Shown: positions 1 through 8,463 of the stretch, piece by piece
Position numbering within the stretch: the first letter of the stretch is position 1
How the letters are laid out: each line of letters begins with the position of its first letter
Assembly (NCBI RefSeq): GCF_001698205.1
Contig: NZ_CP016591.1
Span: 1,488,001 to 1,552,000, forward strand
Direction: 5' to 3'
DNA: 64,000 nt
Source of the DNA: Tsuneonella dongtanensis
GTDB lineage: Bacteria; Pseudomonadota; Alphaproteobacteria; Sphingomonadales; Sphingomonadaceae
Translations under genes and position numbers: made by a program
Notes under the pieces: model-generated
The model's input: only the letters and a program-made list of their open reading frames with translations
What the model was told of the DNA's origin: nothing
Database searches by the model: none

Positions 1-426
1 GTCTACGAGCTGACGGCATGGGGCTATGCTGCCGAGCCGCTGATACAGGAGGCGGGTCGCTGGGCGGCGCAGTCGAGCGCGCACGACCCGACGCTGCCGC
101 TCTCGGCGGTATCGCTCATGCTGTCGATGAGGACGATGGTGGACCGGGCCGCGCTTCCCTCGGTCAGCGGCCGGGTCGGTTTCGTCATAGGGGGCGACAG
201 CTTCGTCGCGGAGCCTTCGGCCGATGCACTCCCGGTCGTGCGGGGCGATGTGGCCGGCGCCGACGCCGTGTTTCGCGCGCCTGTAGCGGCCGTACTTGCT
301 GCGGGGATCTATGCCGGCGTCCCATGGGCCGACCTGGAGCGTGACGGCAGCGTCGTGATCGAGGGCAACCGCGACCTTGCGATGCGCTACGTCGCGCTGT
401 TCTGCCTGCCGCCTCCGCTCGCCTGA
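1..426 (+). CDS. HxlR-type transcriptional regulator, C-terminal part
   Basis: The reading frame is open from the first base and ends at TGA 424-426, so the 5' end lies outside the window. The visible 141 residues begin VYELTAWGYAAEPLI, which matches the end of an HxlR winged-helix domain where the wing leads into a dimerisation helix. The remainder (phrases such as LPLSAVSLMLSMRTM and WADLERDGSVVIEG) resembles the SCP2-like sterol-binding domain that is fused to many HxlR regulators in sphingomonads. It probably senses a small or lipophilic ligand, but this is family inference. It converges on the oxygenase gene with only 2 bp between the two stop codons. Confidence 0.7.
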   Translation, partial: VYELTAWGYAAEPLIQEAGRWAAQSSAHDPTLPLSAVSLMLSMRTMVDRAALPSVSGRVGFVIGGDSFVAEPSADALPVVRGDVAGADAVFRAPVAAVLAAGIYAGVPWADLERDGSVVIEGNRDLAMRYVALFCLPPPLA

Positions 427-428
427 CG

Positions 429-1274
429 TCAGCGCTGGCGGAATGCCCAGCGCAGGGTTTCCGACATGGTCCGGGTGGCAAGCCGGGCGGGGAGCGCGCT
501 CGCGCTCGGCCGGGCGAGGCCGAGCATGGTGCGCGCATAGGGAGGCAGGAGGTCGACCGCCGCGGTGGCGAGGGCGCGCTGGACGGCAAGCGGTGTCCCC
601 GCGGGTCGCTGCGTCAGCACCAGGCGTGCGACCTCGCTCGCAGCATCGCTGGAGGACAGGTCGGCCCGCAAGTCGGCGATGAGGGATTCCGCCGCAGCGC
701 GGGTTTCCGGGACCGGATCCGCGCCGAGGCTGCGGGCGATCACCGCGAACTGGCGGAAGTACTCGTCCTGCTCTGCGAGCGGCATCGACGGGCGGACATA
801 GGCGAGATGGGCGTCGAGAAAGCTCGTCGCTTCGGCCACGTGGACCCAGGCGAGTGTACGCGGATCGCTCGCCGCGTAGCGAGTACCGTCGGGAAGGGTG
901 CCGCTCACCCGCGCGTGGATGCGATTGACGCGTTCGATGGCCGCCATCGCCTCGTCGCGATGTGCGAAGGTCGTCACCGCGATGAAGCGGGCGGTGCGGC
1001 GCAAGCGGCCGTGCATGTCGCGGCGGAAATCGGAGTGGTCGAGAACGCCCTGCAACGCATGGGGGTGCAGCATCTGAAGCAGCAGCGAGCGAATGCCGCC
1101 GACCATCATCGACACGACGCCGCTGTGGACCATCCTGATCGGGGAATCGCGTTCGAACAGCGCGTCGTCGCTGATCGCGACCGGTTGCTGCCCCGCGGCC
1201 ACGTCGTTGAAGGTGGCGCGCACCTTGCCGACGATCCGGCGGCGGACGAGTTCGACGGGGGAGGGCGGGAACAT
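429..1274 (-). CDS. MpaB-like oxygenase (DUF2236 family)
   Basis: The 281-residue protein fits the DUF2236 / MpaB / latex-clearing (rubber oxygenase) catalytic family, which are haem-containing or haem-like oxygenases. Family-like features are the LLQMLHPHAL segment near residue 70, the RVNRIHARVSG motif near residue 115, whose His is a typical conserved position, and the following WVHVAEATSF segment. There is no signal peptide. The substrate is unknown. The gene lies 22 bp downstream of the TetR gene on the same strand, so the two probably form one operon repressed by that regulator. Such TetR-DUF2236 pairs are common. Family assignment is fairly secure, chemistry is not. Confidence 0.75.
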   Translation of the reverse strand: MFPPSPVELVRRRIVGKVRATFNDVAAGQQPVAISDDALFERDSPIRMVHSGVVSMMVGGIRSLLLQMLHPHALQGVLDHSDFRRDMHGRLRRTARFIAVTTFAHRDEAMAAIERVNRIHARVSGTLPDGTRYAASDPRTLAWVHVAEATSFLDAHLAYVRPSMPLAEQDEYFRQFAVIARSLGADPVPETRAAAESLIADLRADLSSSDAASEVARLVLTQRPAGTPLAVQRALATAAVDLLPPYARTMLGLARPSASALPARLATRTMSETLRWAFRQR

Positions 1275-1296
1275 GCTGCCAGCTTAGCCCACGCGG

Positions 1297-1866
1297 TCAG
1301 TGGGCGGCCATCCGTTTCTCGAGGGTCGCGATCGTCCGGTCGAACATCGCCCCGTCACCCGCGGCGCGCGCGGCGAGTTCCGCCCCTTCGATCTGGGCGA
1401 GGACCGCGCGGGCCTCTTCCTCGATGTCGCCGGCGACCGAGATCGTACGGTCGCGACGCCCCGCCTGCAGGATCGAGGCGATCCGCCTCAGAACCAGCTC
1501 GCGCGCATGACCAAGCGCAGCTCGCGTGGCATCGTCGAGGGCGTCGGCACCGGCGGCAAGCGCAGTGAGAGGGTCGAGCGCGTGCCCATCGTCGATCTGG
1601 TCCCGCCGTTCGCGCAGCAGAGTCTTCAGGGCAAGGTACCCCCGGCGATGATCGGCCTCCGCATCGCTCAAGTCCGCTTCGGCAAGTTCGGCGAGCCGTG
1701 AAACCAGTGCAGCTGCGAATATCGCCTTGGAGGCGAAGTGGTGATGGACGCTCGCTTTCCGTATGCCCGCACGCTGCGCGACTTCGCCGAAAGAGAGGCC
1801 GGCAAGGCCTTGGCGACAAACGATTTCCTCGCCTATCCTGAGCAGCTCATCCCGTGAGGTTTTCAT
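1297..1866 (-). CDS. TetR family transcriptional regulator
   Basis: The protein has 189 residues. The N-terminal helix-turn-helix spans about residues 10-55, with FGEVAQRAGIRKASVHHHFASKAIF containing the canonical TetR recognition helix and following YF/HF-like motif (HHF). The C-terminal ligand domain is unspecific, as usual. The gene starts at 1866, directly beside two matched inverted repeats (1867-1888 and 1913-1928), which strongly suggests autoregulation. It is divergent from cobS and lies upstream of the MpaB-like oxygenase, so the likely targets are its own operon and possibly cobS. Confidence 0.9.
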   Translation of the reverse strand: MKTSRDELLRIGEEIVCRQGLAGLSFGEVAQRAGIRKASVHHHFASKAIFAAALVSRLAELAEADLSDAEADHRRGYLALKTLLRERRDQIDDGHALDPLTALAAGADALDDATRAALGHARELVLRRIASILQAGRRDRTISVAGDIEEEARAVLAQIEGAELAARAAGDGAMFDRTIATLEKRMAAH

Positions 1867-1888
1867 AAACCTACCTGTTAGTAGGTTT
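1867..1888. promoter_or_regulatory. Probable TetR operator, proximal copy
   Basis: Perfect 8-bp inverted arms AAACCTAC (1867-1874) and GTAGGTTT (1881-1888) flank the 6-bp spacer CTGTTA. The site abuts the start codon of the TetR gene. ACCTAC-type palindromes are typical TetR-family operators. The same half-sites and spacer length recur at 1913-1928. Confidence 0.75.
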
Positions 1889-1912
1889 GATGGAGGCCCG
1901 TCAACTGCGCTC

Positions 1913-1928
1913 CCTACCTATGAGTAGG
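1913..1928. promoter_or_regulatory. Probable TetR operator, distal copy
   Basis: CCTAC (1913-1917) and GTAGG (1924-1928) flank the 6-bp spacer CTATGA. On the right the match to the first site continues through GTAGGTTT. The two centres are 43 bp apart, close to four helical turns, so two dimers could bind on the same DNA face. Confidence 0.7.
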
Positions 1929-2024
1929 TTTGCTTCTGCATCCGTCGGATCCGGTGGACTTCATGCAGGCATAGCGGAAATACCGTTGCGGCCCCCCGCG
2001 CGCGCGTATAGGTCGCGCGTCACG

Positions 2025-3014
2025 ATGAACGACATGACCGACGCCCTCGAAACGCACCAGCGCACAATCCTCGCAGCGCCCGACACAACCGTCAGCGCGC
2101 GCGAGGTCTTCGGGGTCGATGTCGACTGGCAAGTGCCCGCGTTCTCCAAGGCGGATTCGCGCGTCCCGGATATCGACGACAGCTATGTGTTCGATCCGGA
2201 CACCACGCTCGCGATCCTCGCCGGCTTCGCGTTCGACCGCCGGGTGATGATCCAGGGCTATCACGGTACCGGCAAGTCGACGCACATCGAGCAGGTCGCC
2301 GCGCGGCTCAACTGGCCGTGCATCCGCATCAACCTCGACGCGCACATCAGCCGCATCGACCTGGTCGGGCGCGATGCGATCGTGCTGCGCGACGGGTTGC
2401 AGGTGACCGAGTTCCGCGAGGGCCTTTTGCCCTGGGCATTGCAGCACCCCGTCGCACTGGTGTTCGACGAATACGATGCGGGCCGTCCCGACGTCATGTT
2501 CGTGATCCAGCGCGTGCTCGAGCAACAGGGCAAGCTGACCCTGCTCGACCAGAACCGCGTCATCCGGCCCGATCCGCACTTCCGGCTGTTCGCCACCGCG
2601 AACACCGTGGGCCTCGGCGATACGAGCGGGCTCTATCACGGTACCCAGGCGATCAACCAGGGTCAGATGGACCGCTGGAACATGGTCGTGGCGCTGAACT
2701 ATCTGCCCGCCGAGACCGAGCAGTCGATCGTTCGCGCCAAGAGCCCGGAAACCGACGCGAAGGTGGTCGCGGACATGGTCAAGGTGGCCGACCTGACACG
2801 CCAAGGCTTCATCGGCGGCGACATCTCGACCGTCATGAGCCCGCGCACCGTGATCACCTGGGCGCAGAACGCCGCGATCTTCGGAGACGTCGGCTTCGCC
2901 TTCCGCCTCACGTTCCTCAACAAGTGCGACGAGGCCGAGCGGGTGCTGGTGGCCGAATACTATCAGCGTGTGTTCGGCGTCGACCTTCCCGAAAGCGTCA
3001 TCGGCAGGAACTAG
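2025..3014 (+). CDS. cobS: Cobaltochelatase CobS-type AAA+ ATPase
   Basis: The 329-residue AAA+ (MoxR-like) ATPase matches CobS, which with CobT forms the ATPase module that drives cobalt insertion into hydrogenobyrinic acid a,c-diamide by CobN in aerobic cobalamin synthesis. Visible motifs are Walker [10 protein letters not shown] near residue 86, Walker [10 protein letters not shown], and the sensor-1 Asn in FATANT. I chose ATG 2025, giving [12 protein letters not shown], because it gives the usual CobS length; an in-frame ATG at 1887 would extend into the operators. CobT and CobN are not in this window. CobS-like proteins also occur without a full pathway, so the role may differ. Confidence 0.85.
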   Translation: MNDMTDALETHQRTILAAPDTTVSAREVFGVDVDWQVPAFSKADSRVPDIDDSYVFDPDTTLAILAGFAFDRRVMIQGYHGTGKSTHIEQVAARLNWPCIRINLDAHISRIDLVGRDAIVLRDGLQVTEFREGLLPWALQHPVALVFDEYDAGRPDVMFVIQRVLEQQGKLTLLDQNRVIRPDPHFRLFATANTVGLGDTSGLYHGTQAINQGQMDRWNMVVALNYLPAETEQSIVRAKSPETDAKVVADMVKVADLTRQGFIGGDISTVMSPRTVITWAQNAAIFGDVGFAFRLTFLNKCDEAERVLVAEYYQRVFGVDLPESVIGRN

Positions 3015-3056
3015 GCGTACTAGTCAGGGCTGTATTGACCTGCTAACACAGTTCTG

Positions 3057-5201
3057 ATGTCGCCGCGCGATCCCTGGTACCGCAGGAAGCCAGCCGAGGA
3101 ACCCGCGTCGCCCGCGGGCTACTTCGCTGTGCACGGCACGCCCGGCGGCGGATCGCCCGTATCCGACCGGTTCGCCGACTGGGACCAGCGGCTCGAGGCA
3201 GCGGAGCCTGCGGCCAAGACCGGATGGTTCGGGCGCCGCAAGCGCTGGTGGATCGTCCGCGGCGCGGGAGCGATCCTGGCGCTGTTCATCCTCATTGTGG
3301 CGTGGCTCGCGGTCACCGCGCCGCTGTCGAAATCCCTCGAGCCGATCGCCGCCCCCCAGCTCACATTGCTCGCCAGCGACGGCACGCCGATCGCGCGCAA
3401 CGGTGCCGTGATCGACGCGCCGGTCGACGTGGACAAATTGCCCGATCATGTCGTCGAAGCCTTCCTCGCGATCGAGGATCGCCGCTTCTACAGCCACTGG
3501 GGAATCGATCCGCGCGGGATCGCACGCGCCGCTTTCACAGGTGTGGGCGGCGGCTCGACGATTACCCAGCAGCTCGCCAAGTTCACCTTCCTCACGCCTG
3601 AGCAGACCCTGACGCGCAAGGCGCGCGAGATGCTTATCGCCTTCTGGCTGGAAGCGTGGCTCACCAAGGACGAGGTGCTCGAACGCTATCTGTCGAACGC
3701 CTACTTCGGCGACAACGTGTACGGCTTGCGGGCCGCGAGCCTGCACTATTTCTACCGCCAGCCCGAACGATTGAAGCCCGACCAGGCGGCCATGCTCGCG
3801 GGGCTCGTGCAGGCGCCGTCGCGGTTTGCGCCGACAAAGCACTATGACCGGGCCGCGCGGCGGATGGAGATGGTCAAGGCGGCGATGGTCGATGCCGGGT
3901 ATCTCACTCCTTCAGAGGCGCGGGCGATGCGGCCGCCACGGCTCGATGTCAGGCCGGCACCGAGCTTGCCCACAGGGACCTATTTTGCCGACTGGGCCCT
4001 GCCGCAGGGGCGCAAGCTGGCCGAGGCCGGGTATGGCGGACAGACCCTTACGACTACGCTCGATTCGCGGTTGCAGGCGATCGCGCGCCGGGTCACGGCG
4101 CGCGTGCCGGGCAAGGCGCAGGTCGCCCTCGTCGCCATGCGGCCCAACGGCGAAGTCGTCGCGATGATCGGCGGAAAGGATTACGCCCGGTCCCCGTTCA
4201 ATCGCGCGACGCAGGCCCGGCGGCAGCCGGGTTCCACCTTCAAGCTTTTCGTCTGGCTCGCGGCCCTTCGCGAAGGGATGAGCGCGGACGACACGATCGA
4301 CAATCGCCCGATCACCACCGGCGGGTATCGTCCGAAGAACGCAGCGGGCAACTACTCCGACAGCATCACCCTGGAAGACGCCTTCGCGCGTTCGAGCAAC
4401 GTCGCCGCAGTGCGCCTGTTGCAGACTGTGGGCAGTGAGAACGTCATCGCCACTGCACGCGACCTCGGGGTCAGGTCGCCGATGGCAGAGGGCGACCCAA
4501 GCCTTGCGCTGGGCACGTCGACGATGACCTTGATCGAGCTGACTGCGGCCTATGCCGGGGTGGCGGGAAACGACTTCCCGGTCGTTCCGCGCGCCTTCGC
4601 CGAACCTGAAAAGGGGTGGCTCTCGCAGGCATGGGACTGGTCGAAGCGCGAGCGGCTCTCGGGCCGCACCCACGGCGAGATCGAACAGATGCTGCGTGCC
4701 GCGATCAACCGCGGAACCGGGCGGGCAGCCTCACTGTCCATACCCAATTTCGGCAAGACCGGCACCAGCCAGGATTACCGCGACGCGCTGTTCGTCGGGT
4801 ACGCTGGCGACCTCGTTGTGGGTGTCTGGATCGGGAACGATGACAACACGCCGCTCGGCGGCATAACCGGTGGCAGCGTCCCGGCCCGGATCTGGCGCGA
4901 CTTCATGGTTCAGGCGCTGGGCAAGGGGGCAAGCCGACCGGCACCAGCGCCTGACGTGCAGGACGACCCCGGAGGTCCCATCGAGCCGATGGACGTTCCG
5001 GGCCCAGACGCGATCCCCACCGCGGACTTCCCCTTCGACGAGCGAGGATCGCGGGTCCGCATCGGCGGTGAAGGGGTGACGGTGTCGACCGACATCGAAG
5101 GGGTGCCGATCGATTTGCGGGTCAATCGTGAGGGAATAAGGATCGAGCCGGGACCGCCGCCTCCACCGCCGGGTCAGGCACCGAACCAGCCGCCGCAGTA
5201 A
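3057..5201 (+). CDS. Class A penicillin-binding protein (PBP1A/1C-like)
   Basis: This 714-residue bifunctional peptidoglycan synthase has a cytoplasmic tail, one membrane anchor at about residues 68-88, a GT51 glycosyltransferase domain (catalytic Glu140 in EDRRFYSHWG; GGSTITQQLAK), and a transpeptidase domain with the SxxK motif at Ser393 (GSTFK), SSN (RSSNVA) and KTGTS. A Pro-rich tail ends the protein. It polymerises lipid II and crosslinks strands in the periplasm. No strong ribosome site precedes ATG 3057. It lies 42 bp after cobS but looks functionally unrelated to it. Confidence 0.93.
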   Translation: MSPRDPWYRRKPAEEPASPAGYFAVHGTPGGGSPVSDRFADWDQRLEAAEPAAKTGWFGRRKRWWIVRGAGAILALFILIVAWLAVTAPLSKSLEPIAAPQLTLLASDGTPIARNGAVIDAPVDVDKLPDHVVEAFLAIEDRRFYSHWGIDPRGIARAAFTGVGGGSTITQQLAKFTFLTPEQTLTRKAREMLIAFWLEAWLTKDEVLERYLSNAYFGDNVYGLRAASLHYFYRQPERLKPDQAAMLAGLVQAPSRFAPTKHYDRAARRMEMVKAAMVDAGYLTPSEARAMRPPRLDVRPAPSLPTGTYFADWALPQGRKLAEAGYGGQTLTTTLDSRLQAIARRVTARVPGKAQVALVAMRPNGEVVAMIGGKDYARSPFNRATQARRQPGSTFKLFVWLAALREGMSADDTIDNRPITTGGYRPKNAAGNYSDSITLEDAFARSSNVAAVRLLQTVGSENVIATARDLGVRSPMAEGDPSLALGTSTMTLIELTAAYAGVAGNDFPVVPRAFAEPEKGWLSQAWDWSKRERLSGRTHGEIEQMLRAAINRGTGRAASLSIPNFGKTGTSQDYRDALFVGYAGDLVVGVWIGNDDNTPLGGITGGSVPARIWRDFMVQALGKGASRPAPAPDVQDDPGGPIEPMDVPGPDAIPTADFPFDERGSRVRIGGEGVTVSTDIEGVPIDLRVNREGIRIEPGPPPPPPGQAPNQPPQ

Positions 5202-5214
5202 CCCGGCGTTCGCT

Positions 5215-5613
5215 CTACTCCGGATCGACCATCAGCACGTTCATCACTGCAGTCGCGATCGGCTTCAGCGGGTCGTCCTGCCAGGCTTCGATCGAGAGGT
5301 TTGCATTGCGCCGCCCCAGGCGGACGATGCGGCCCCGGGCGTAGCTTTCGCGAGTCCTGCCGGTCGAAAGGTATTGCACCGTCACGTTGATTGGCTTGAG
5401 CGTCGGGTGCCTGTCCAATGCATCGAGCGCGCTGCGGAGCGCCGCGTAACCGGCGGTCTCCAGCAGGCCGGCGATGGCGCCACCATGCCAGGCACCCGGG
5501 CGACCCTCCATCTCGTGCGCGAACGGCAGCGAGAGCACCGGCGCATCACCTGGAGTGTGTTCACCGACGATGATGCCCATCGAGCGCGCATAGGAGGTGA
5601 GCCGCGTATTCAT
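5215..5613 (-). CDS. PaaI-type hotdog thioesterase
   Basis: This 132-residue hotdog-fold protein carries the PaaI-family motif WHGGAIAGLLETAG at residues 43-56, with His-Gly-Gly and a downstream acidic residue (Glu) expected to activate water for acyl-CoA hydrolysis. Members cleave aryl- or medium-chain acyl-CoAs; the substrate is not predictable here. Its ATG overlaps the stop of the upstream hotdog gene (ATGA, 5610-5613), so the pair is translationally coupled and may form a hetero-oligomer. Confidence 0.87.
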   Translation of the reverse strand: MNTRLTSYARSMGIIVGEHTPGDAPVLSLPFAHEMEGRPGAWHGGAIAGLLETAGYAALRSALDALDRHPTLKPINVTVQYLSTGRTRESYARGRIVRLGRRNANLSIEAWQDDPLKPIATAVMNVLMVDPE

Positions 5614-6062
5614 GCCGGCACCATGCGCGAAGGGTCGAGCGTCATGAAGACGGCTGCCATCTGGGCGACCGGATCGTCAGGATCCCCGTCGTGGGCGCTG
5701 CCGCGTACGAAAGCTGCCGATCGCGTGCGCCGGTAGCACTCGACCCTGCCGATCACCGACGCTTTCTCGCGGGAAGGGCGGAGGTAGTCGACCCTGAGGT
5801 CGAGCGTGGCGACCGGCCGGAACTCGCCGTTCGTGACCCAGATCGCCATCCCTGCGGCCATGTCCATCAAGCTGATGATCGGACCGGACGCGAGAACGGG
5901 AGCGCCTTCGTCGCTGATCAGGTCTGCCCGCCACGGAAGCTCAAGCTCGCACCAGTTATCGCCATGCGACCGGTACGTCAGGCCAAGCCATCCGGGGTGC
6001 GCACGGGTCAGTATCCAGCGCGAAAGCTGGGATGGATCGAACTGGCCGCCGAACGTGTTCAT
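5610..6062 (-). CDS. Hotdog-fold protein lacking the HGG motif
   Basis: This protein has 150 residues and starts at ATG 6062 (MNTFGGQFDPSQL). The fold pattern is that of PaaI thioesterases, including the central helix LASGPIISLMDMAAGMAIW and the strand ATLDLRVDYLRP. Where active homologues have His-Gly-Gly it reads Ala-Ser-Gly, while the helix Asp (SLMD) remains. It may be a poorly active subunit, a different hydrolase, or a partner of the overlapping downstream thioesterase. The in-frame sequence upstream of 6062 crosses a terminator and is unlikely to be coding. Confidence 0.78.
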   Translation of the reverse strand: MNTFGGQFDPSQLSRWILTRAHPGWLGLTYRSHGDNWCELELPWRADLISDEGAPVLASGPIISLMDMAAGMAIWVTNGEFRPVATLDLRVDYLRPSREKASVIGRVECYRRTRSAAFVRGSAHDGDPDDPVAQMAAVFMTLDPSRMVPA

Positions 6063-6138
6063 CGCGCGCTCGTGCCCCGAGGCGGGGTGCCATGCAATCC
6101 CGGAAAGCCAAGTGCCGGCACTGCTCTGGAAAATTGCC

Positions 6139-6166
6139 AAAAAAAAACGGGGCCAGAAGGCCCCGT
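6139..6166 (-). terminator. Intrinsic terminator after the 71-residue protein gene
   Basis: Read on the minus strand, ACGGGGCC (6159-6166 complement) pairs with its partner (6147-6154) around a 4-nt loop and is followed by nine T residues (complement of 6139-6147). It separates the small membrane-protein gene from the thioesterase pair. Confidence 0.92.
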
Positions 6167-6189
6167 TTCCAATCCGAAGATCGTAACCC

Positions 6190-6405
6190 TTACGGGCTGA
6201 CCGGATCGTCGTCGCCACCGACGGCGATAACGACCGCAGCGATGATCGCCGCGAAGGCGAGGATCGCGATGATCCACGACGAACCGGACATCTCGCTGCC
6301 TTCTTCGGCAGGAGCGGCGGTGCGCTGCGGAGCAGCCTGAGCGACCGCCGGGGCCGCAGCAAGCGTAAGCGCAGCCGCGGCGGCGGCAAGGTTGCGGAAC
6401 TTCAT
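6190..6405 (-). CDS. Small exported membrane protein, unknown function
   Basis: The 71-residue protein has an N-terminal signal-like segment (MKFRNLAAAAAALTLAAAPAVAQA), a short polar stretch, and one hydrophobic helix (about residues 44-63, SWIIAILAFAAIIAAVVIAV) ending in GGDDDP. Similar tiny proteins are frequent in sphingomonads but have no assigned role. A good ribosome site (GGAG) precedes the start. The gene is monocistronic, bounded by the terminator at 6139-6166, and has a 286-bp upstream non-coding stretch (6406-6691) that is locally AT-rich and probably holds its promoter. Confidence 0.8.
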   Translation of the reverse strand: MKFRNLAAAAAALTLAAAPAVAQAAPQRTAAPAEEGSEMSGSSWIIAILAFAAIIAAVVIAVGGDDDPVSP

Positions 6406-6691
6406 ATCTTATCTCCTCGAAGACTGGATTTCTTCAATCTCGTCCCCGCCGCACTAGGCCAACCTGCTGTGGGAGGCAACCCGGAAATTGGCGGGATTGT
6501 GTGAAAATTTCAGTTGTTTGACCTGTTCTAACAACGACAGATGCTTTTCGGCAACGGTAGGTAATCGAGCGCTTGATGACTCCCCTCGCTAACGTCCCGG
6601 AGGCCTACAGGTTCCTGTATCTAAATCACTGATCTATTTGCGACCTGTTTTTCCCATCGAGGCACCTGTCATGCGGGCGGTTAAAACGGGG

Positions 6692-8374
6692 TTAACGACC
6701 GCCAGCGGGCCGATCGACCTGCGTTCCCGACATGTACACCCGCTCTCCGCCCACCCAGGTCTGCAAAACCTGTGTTTTGCGCATGTCCTCGGGTGAAACC
6801 AGAAGGGGATCGCGGTCGATGACGAGGAAATCGGCGCGCAGGCCCGGCTTGATTTCCCCGAATCGCGATTCACCGAACCCGGCGTAGGCGCCGGCCACGG
6901 TATAGCCGGCCAGCGCGGCTTCGCGGCTCACGGTCTCGCCCGGCATCCAGCCGCCGAACGGCTGGCCGTCGGGCCCCGTCCGGCTGATCGCCGCCGCCAG
7001 CCCGGCGAACGGCTCGGACGATTCGACGGGGGCATCCGTTCCGAAGGCGAGAAGGGCGCCCCCTGCCGCAATGCTCCGCCAGGCATAGGCGCCCGAGAGC
7101 CGGTTTGGGCCCAGCCGGGCTTCAGCCATCAATCGGTCAGATGTCTGGTGGACCGGCTGCATCGAGGCGATCGTGCCGGTCTTGCCGAACCGGGCGATGT
7201 CGACCGGATCGACGATCTGCGCGTGCTCGATCCGCCAGCGCCGGTCGCCCTTGTAGGTCTCCCCGAGTTCCTCGATCACGTCGAGAACCTCGGCGTTGCC
7301 GCGGTCGCCGATCGCGTGCACGGCGACCTGGAACTTGTCGAGCGCGGCACGGCTCATCACGTTGCGCAGTTGGGTCCCGGTCACGATCGGCAGGCCGGTG
7401 TTCCTGGGATCATCGGCATAGGGTGCCTTGAGCCAGGCCCCGCGCGAGCCGAGCGCGCCGTCCATGTAGAGCTTGACCCCATTGAGGCGCAGCTTGTCGT
7501 CGTAGAGCCAGGGGCTGGGACCCGGACCGCCGATCAGTTCCATCGCGTCGGGTCCGGCGGCGTAGGCCATGATCCGCATCCGCAGCCAGCCCGAATCGCC
7601 CGCGCGGCGCATCGACTGCCAGCCTTCGATCGTGGTGCCCATGTCTGCCGCTGCAGTGACGCCGTTCGCGAGCAGGATCTCCTGCGCCTTGGCCAGGGCA
7701 AGATCGTAGTCGTCGGGACGGGGTGCGGGTACCGCGCTGTCGAGCAGTTTCATCGCGTTATCGACCAGAACGCCCGACGGGGCCCGCGAGCCGCCGACCC
7801 GCTCGATTCTCCCGCCGGCCGGATCGGCCGTCGCTGCGGTGATGCCGGCCGCGGCGAGTGCCTGCGTGTTTGCCCAGTGCGCATGCCCGTCTACTCGCTC
7901 CATCAGGACCGGGCGGTCGGCGACGACCGCATCGAGTTCTGCCGCCGTCGGGAACCGGCCGAGACCCCAGGTCTCCTGGTTCCAGCCGCGACCGATGATC
8001 CAGCGCCGGTCCGGATTGCGCGCGGCATAGTCCCGGATCGCCGCCTGCGCCTCGGCCAGCGTGCGGGTGCCCGACAGGTCCAGCGTGAGGGCGCCGAAGC
8101 CGATACCCATGACGTGCAGATGCGAGTCGACGAGGCCCGGGATGACGTAGGCACCCTTGCCGTCGACCGCGAAGTCGGTCCGCTGCGGACGCTTGTCCTT
8201 GCGTTCGAGCAAAGCCTTTACCCGGCCGTCGTCGTCGATCCAGATGCCGGTGAAGCGGGTCACCTTGCCATCGCGGTCGATCGAAACGCCCTGGACGTTG
8301 TCGACCAGCGTGTCGGCGGAAGCGGAAGTGGCGAGGCCGAAGGCCGCCACGGCGGAGAGGAGCGCGCGTTTCAT
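6692..8374 (-). CDS. Exported amidohydrolase family protein (YtcJ-like)
   Basis: This 560-residue amidohydrolase superfamily member starts at ATG 8374 and opens with a signal peptide, MKRALLSAVAAFGLATSASA. Metal-binding features are the HxH motif in GLVDSHLHV near residue 88, later His residues in VAVHAIGDRGN and IEHAQI, and the Asp in LAFGTDAPVE. The layout matches the Amidohydro_3 / YtcJ group, which hydrolyse C-N bonds of uncertain natural substrates, here probably in the periplasm. It is divergent from threonine ammonia-lyase across an 89-bp promoter region. Confidence 0.88.
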   Translation of the reverse strand: MKRALLSAVAAFGLATSASADTLVDNVQGVSIDRDGKVTRFTGIWIDDDGRVKALLERKDKRPQRTDFAVDGKGAYVIPGLVDSHLHVMGIGFGALTLDLSGTRTLAEAQAAIRDYAARNPDRRWIIGRGWNQETWGLGRFPTAAELDAVVADRPVLMERVDGHAHWANTQALAAAGITAATADPAGGRIERVGGSRAPSGVLVDNAMKLLDSAVPAPRPDDYDLALAKAQEILLANGVTAAADMGTTIEGWQSMRRAGDSGWLRMRIMAYAAGPDAMELIGGPGPSPWLYDDKLRLNGVKLYMDGALGSRGAWLKAPYADDPRNTGLPIVTGTQLRNVMSRAALDKFQVAVHAIGDRGNAEVLDVIEELGETYKGDRRWRIEHAQIVDPVDIARFGKTGTIASMQPVHQTSDRLMAEARLGPNRLSGAYAWRSIAAGGALLAFGTDAPVESSEPFAGLAAAISRTGPDGQPFGGWMPGETVSREAALAGYTVAGAYAGFGESRFGEIKPGLRADFLVIDRDPLLVSPEDMRKTQVLQTWVGGERVYMSGTQVDRPAGGR

Positions 8375-8463
8375 GATTGCTCGGTTAGGCAAGTTTCCCT
8401 GCGATGCAAATGAACAAGCCCTATGTTTCCCCGCCGGACCAATTCCCCTAGGGCGTCGGAACA

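Noticed and set aside
6681-6695. TTAA-N7-TTAA sequence matching a full CtrA box
   Set aside because: The match is perfect but it includes the stop codon of the amidohydrolase and is about 290 bp from the next start, so a regulatory role cannot be supported.
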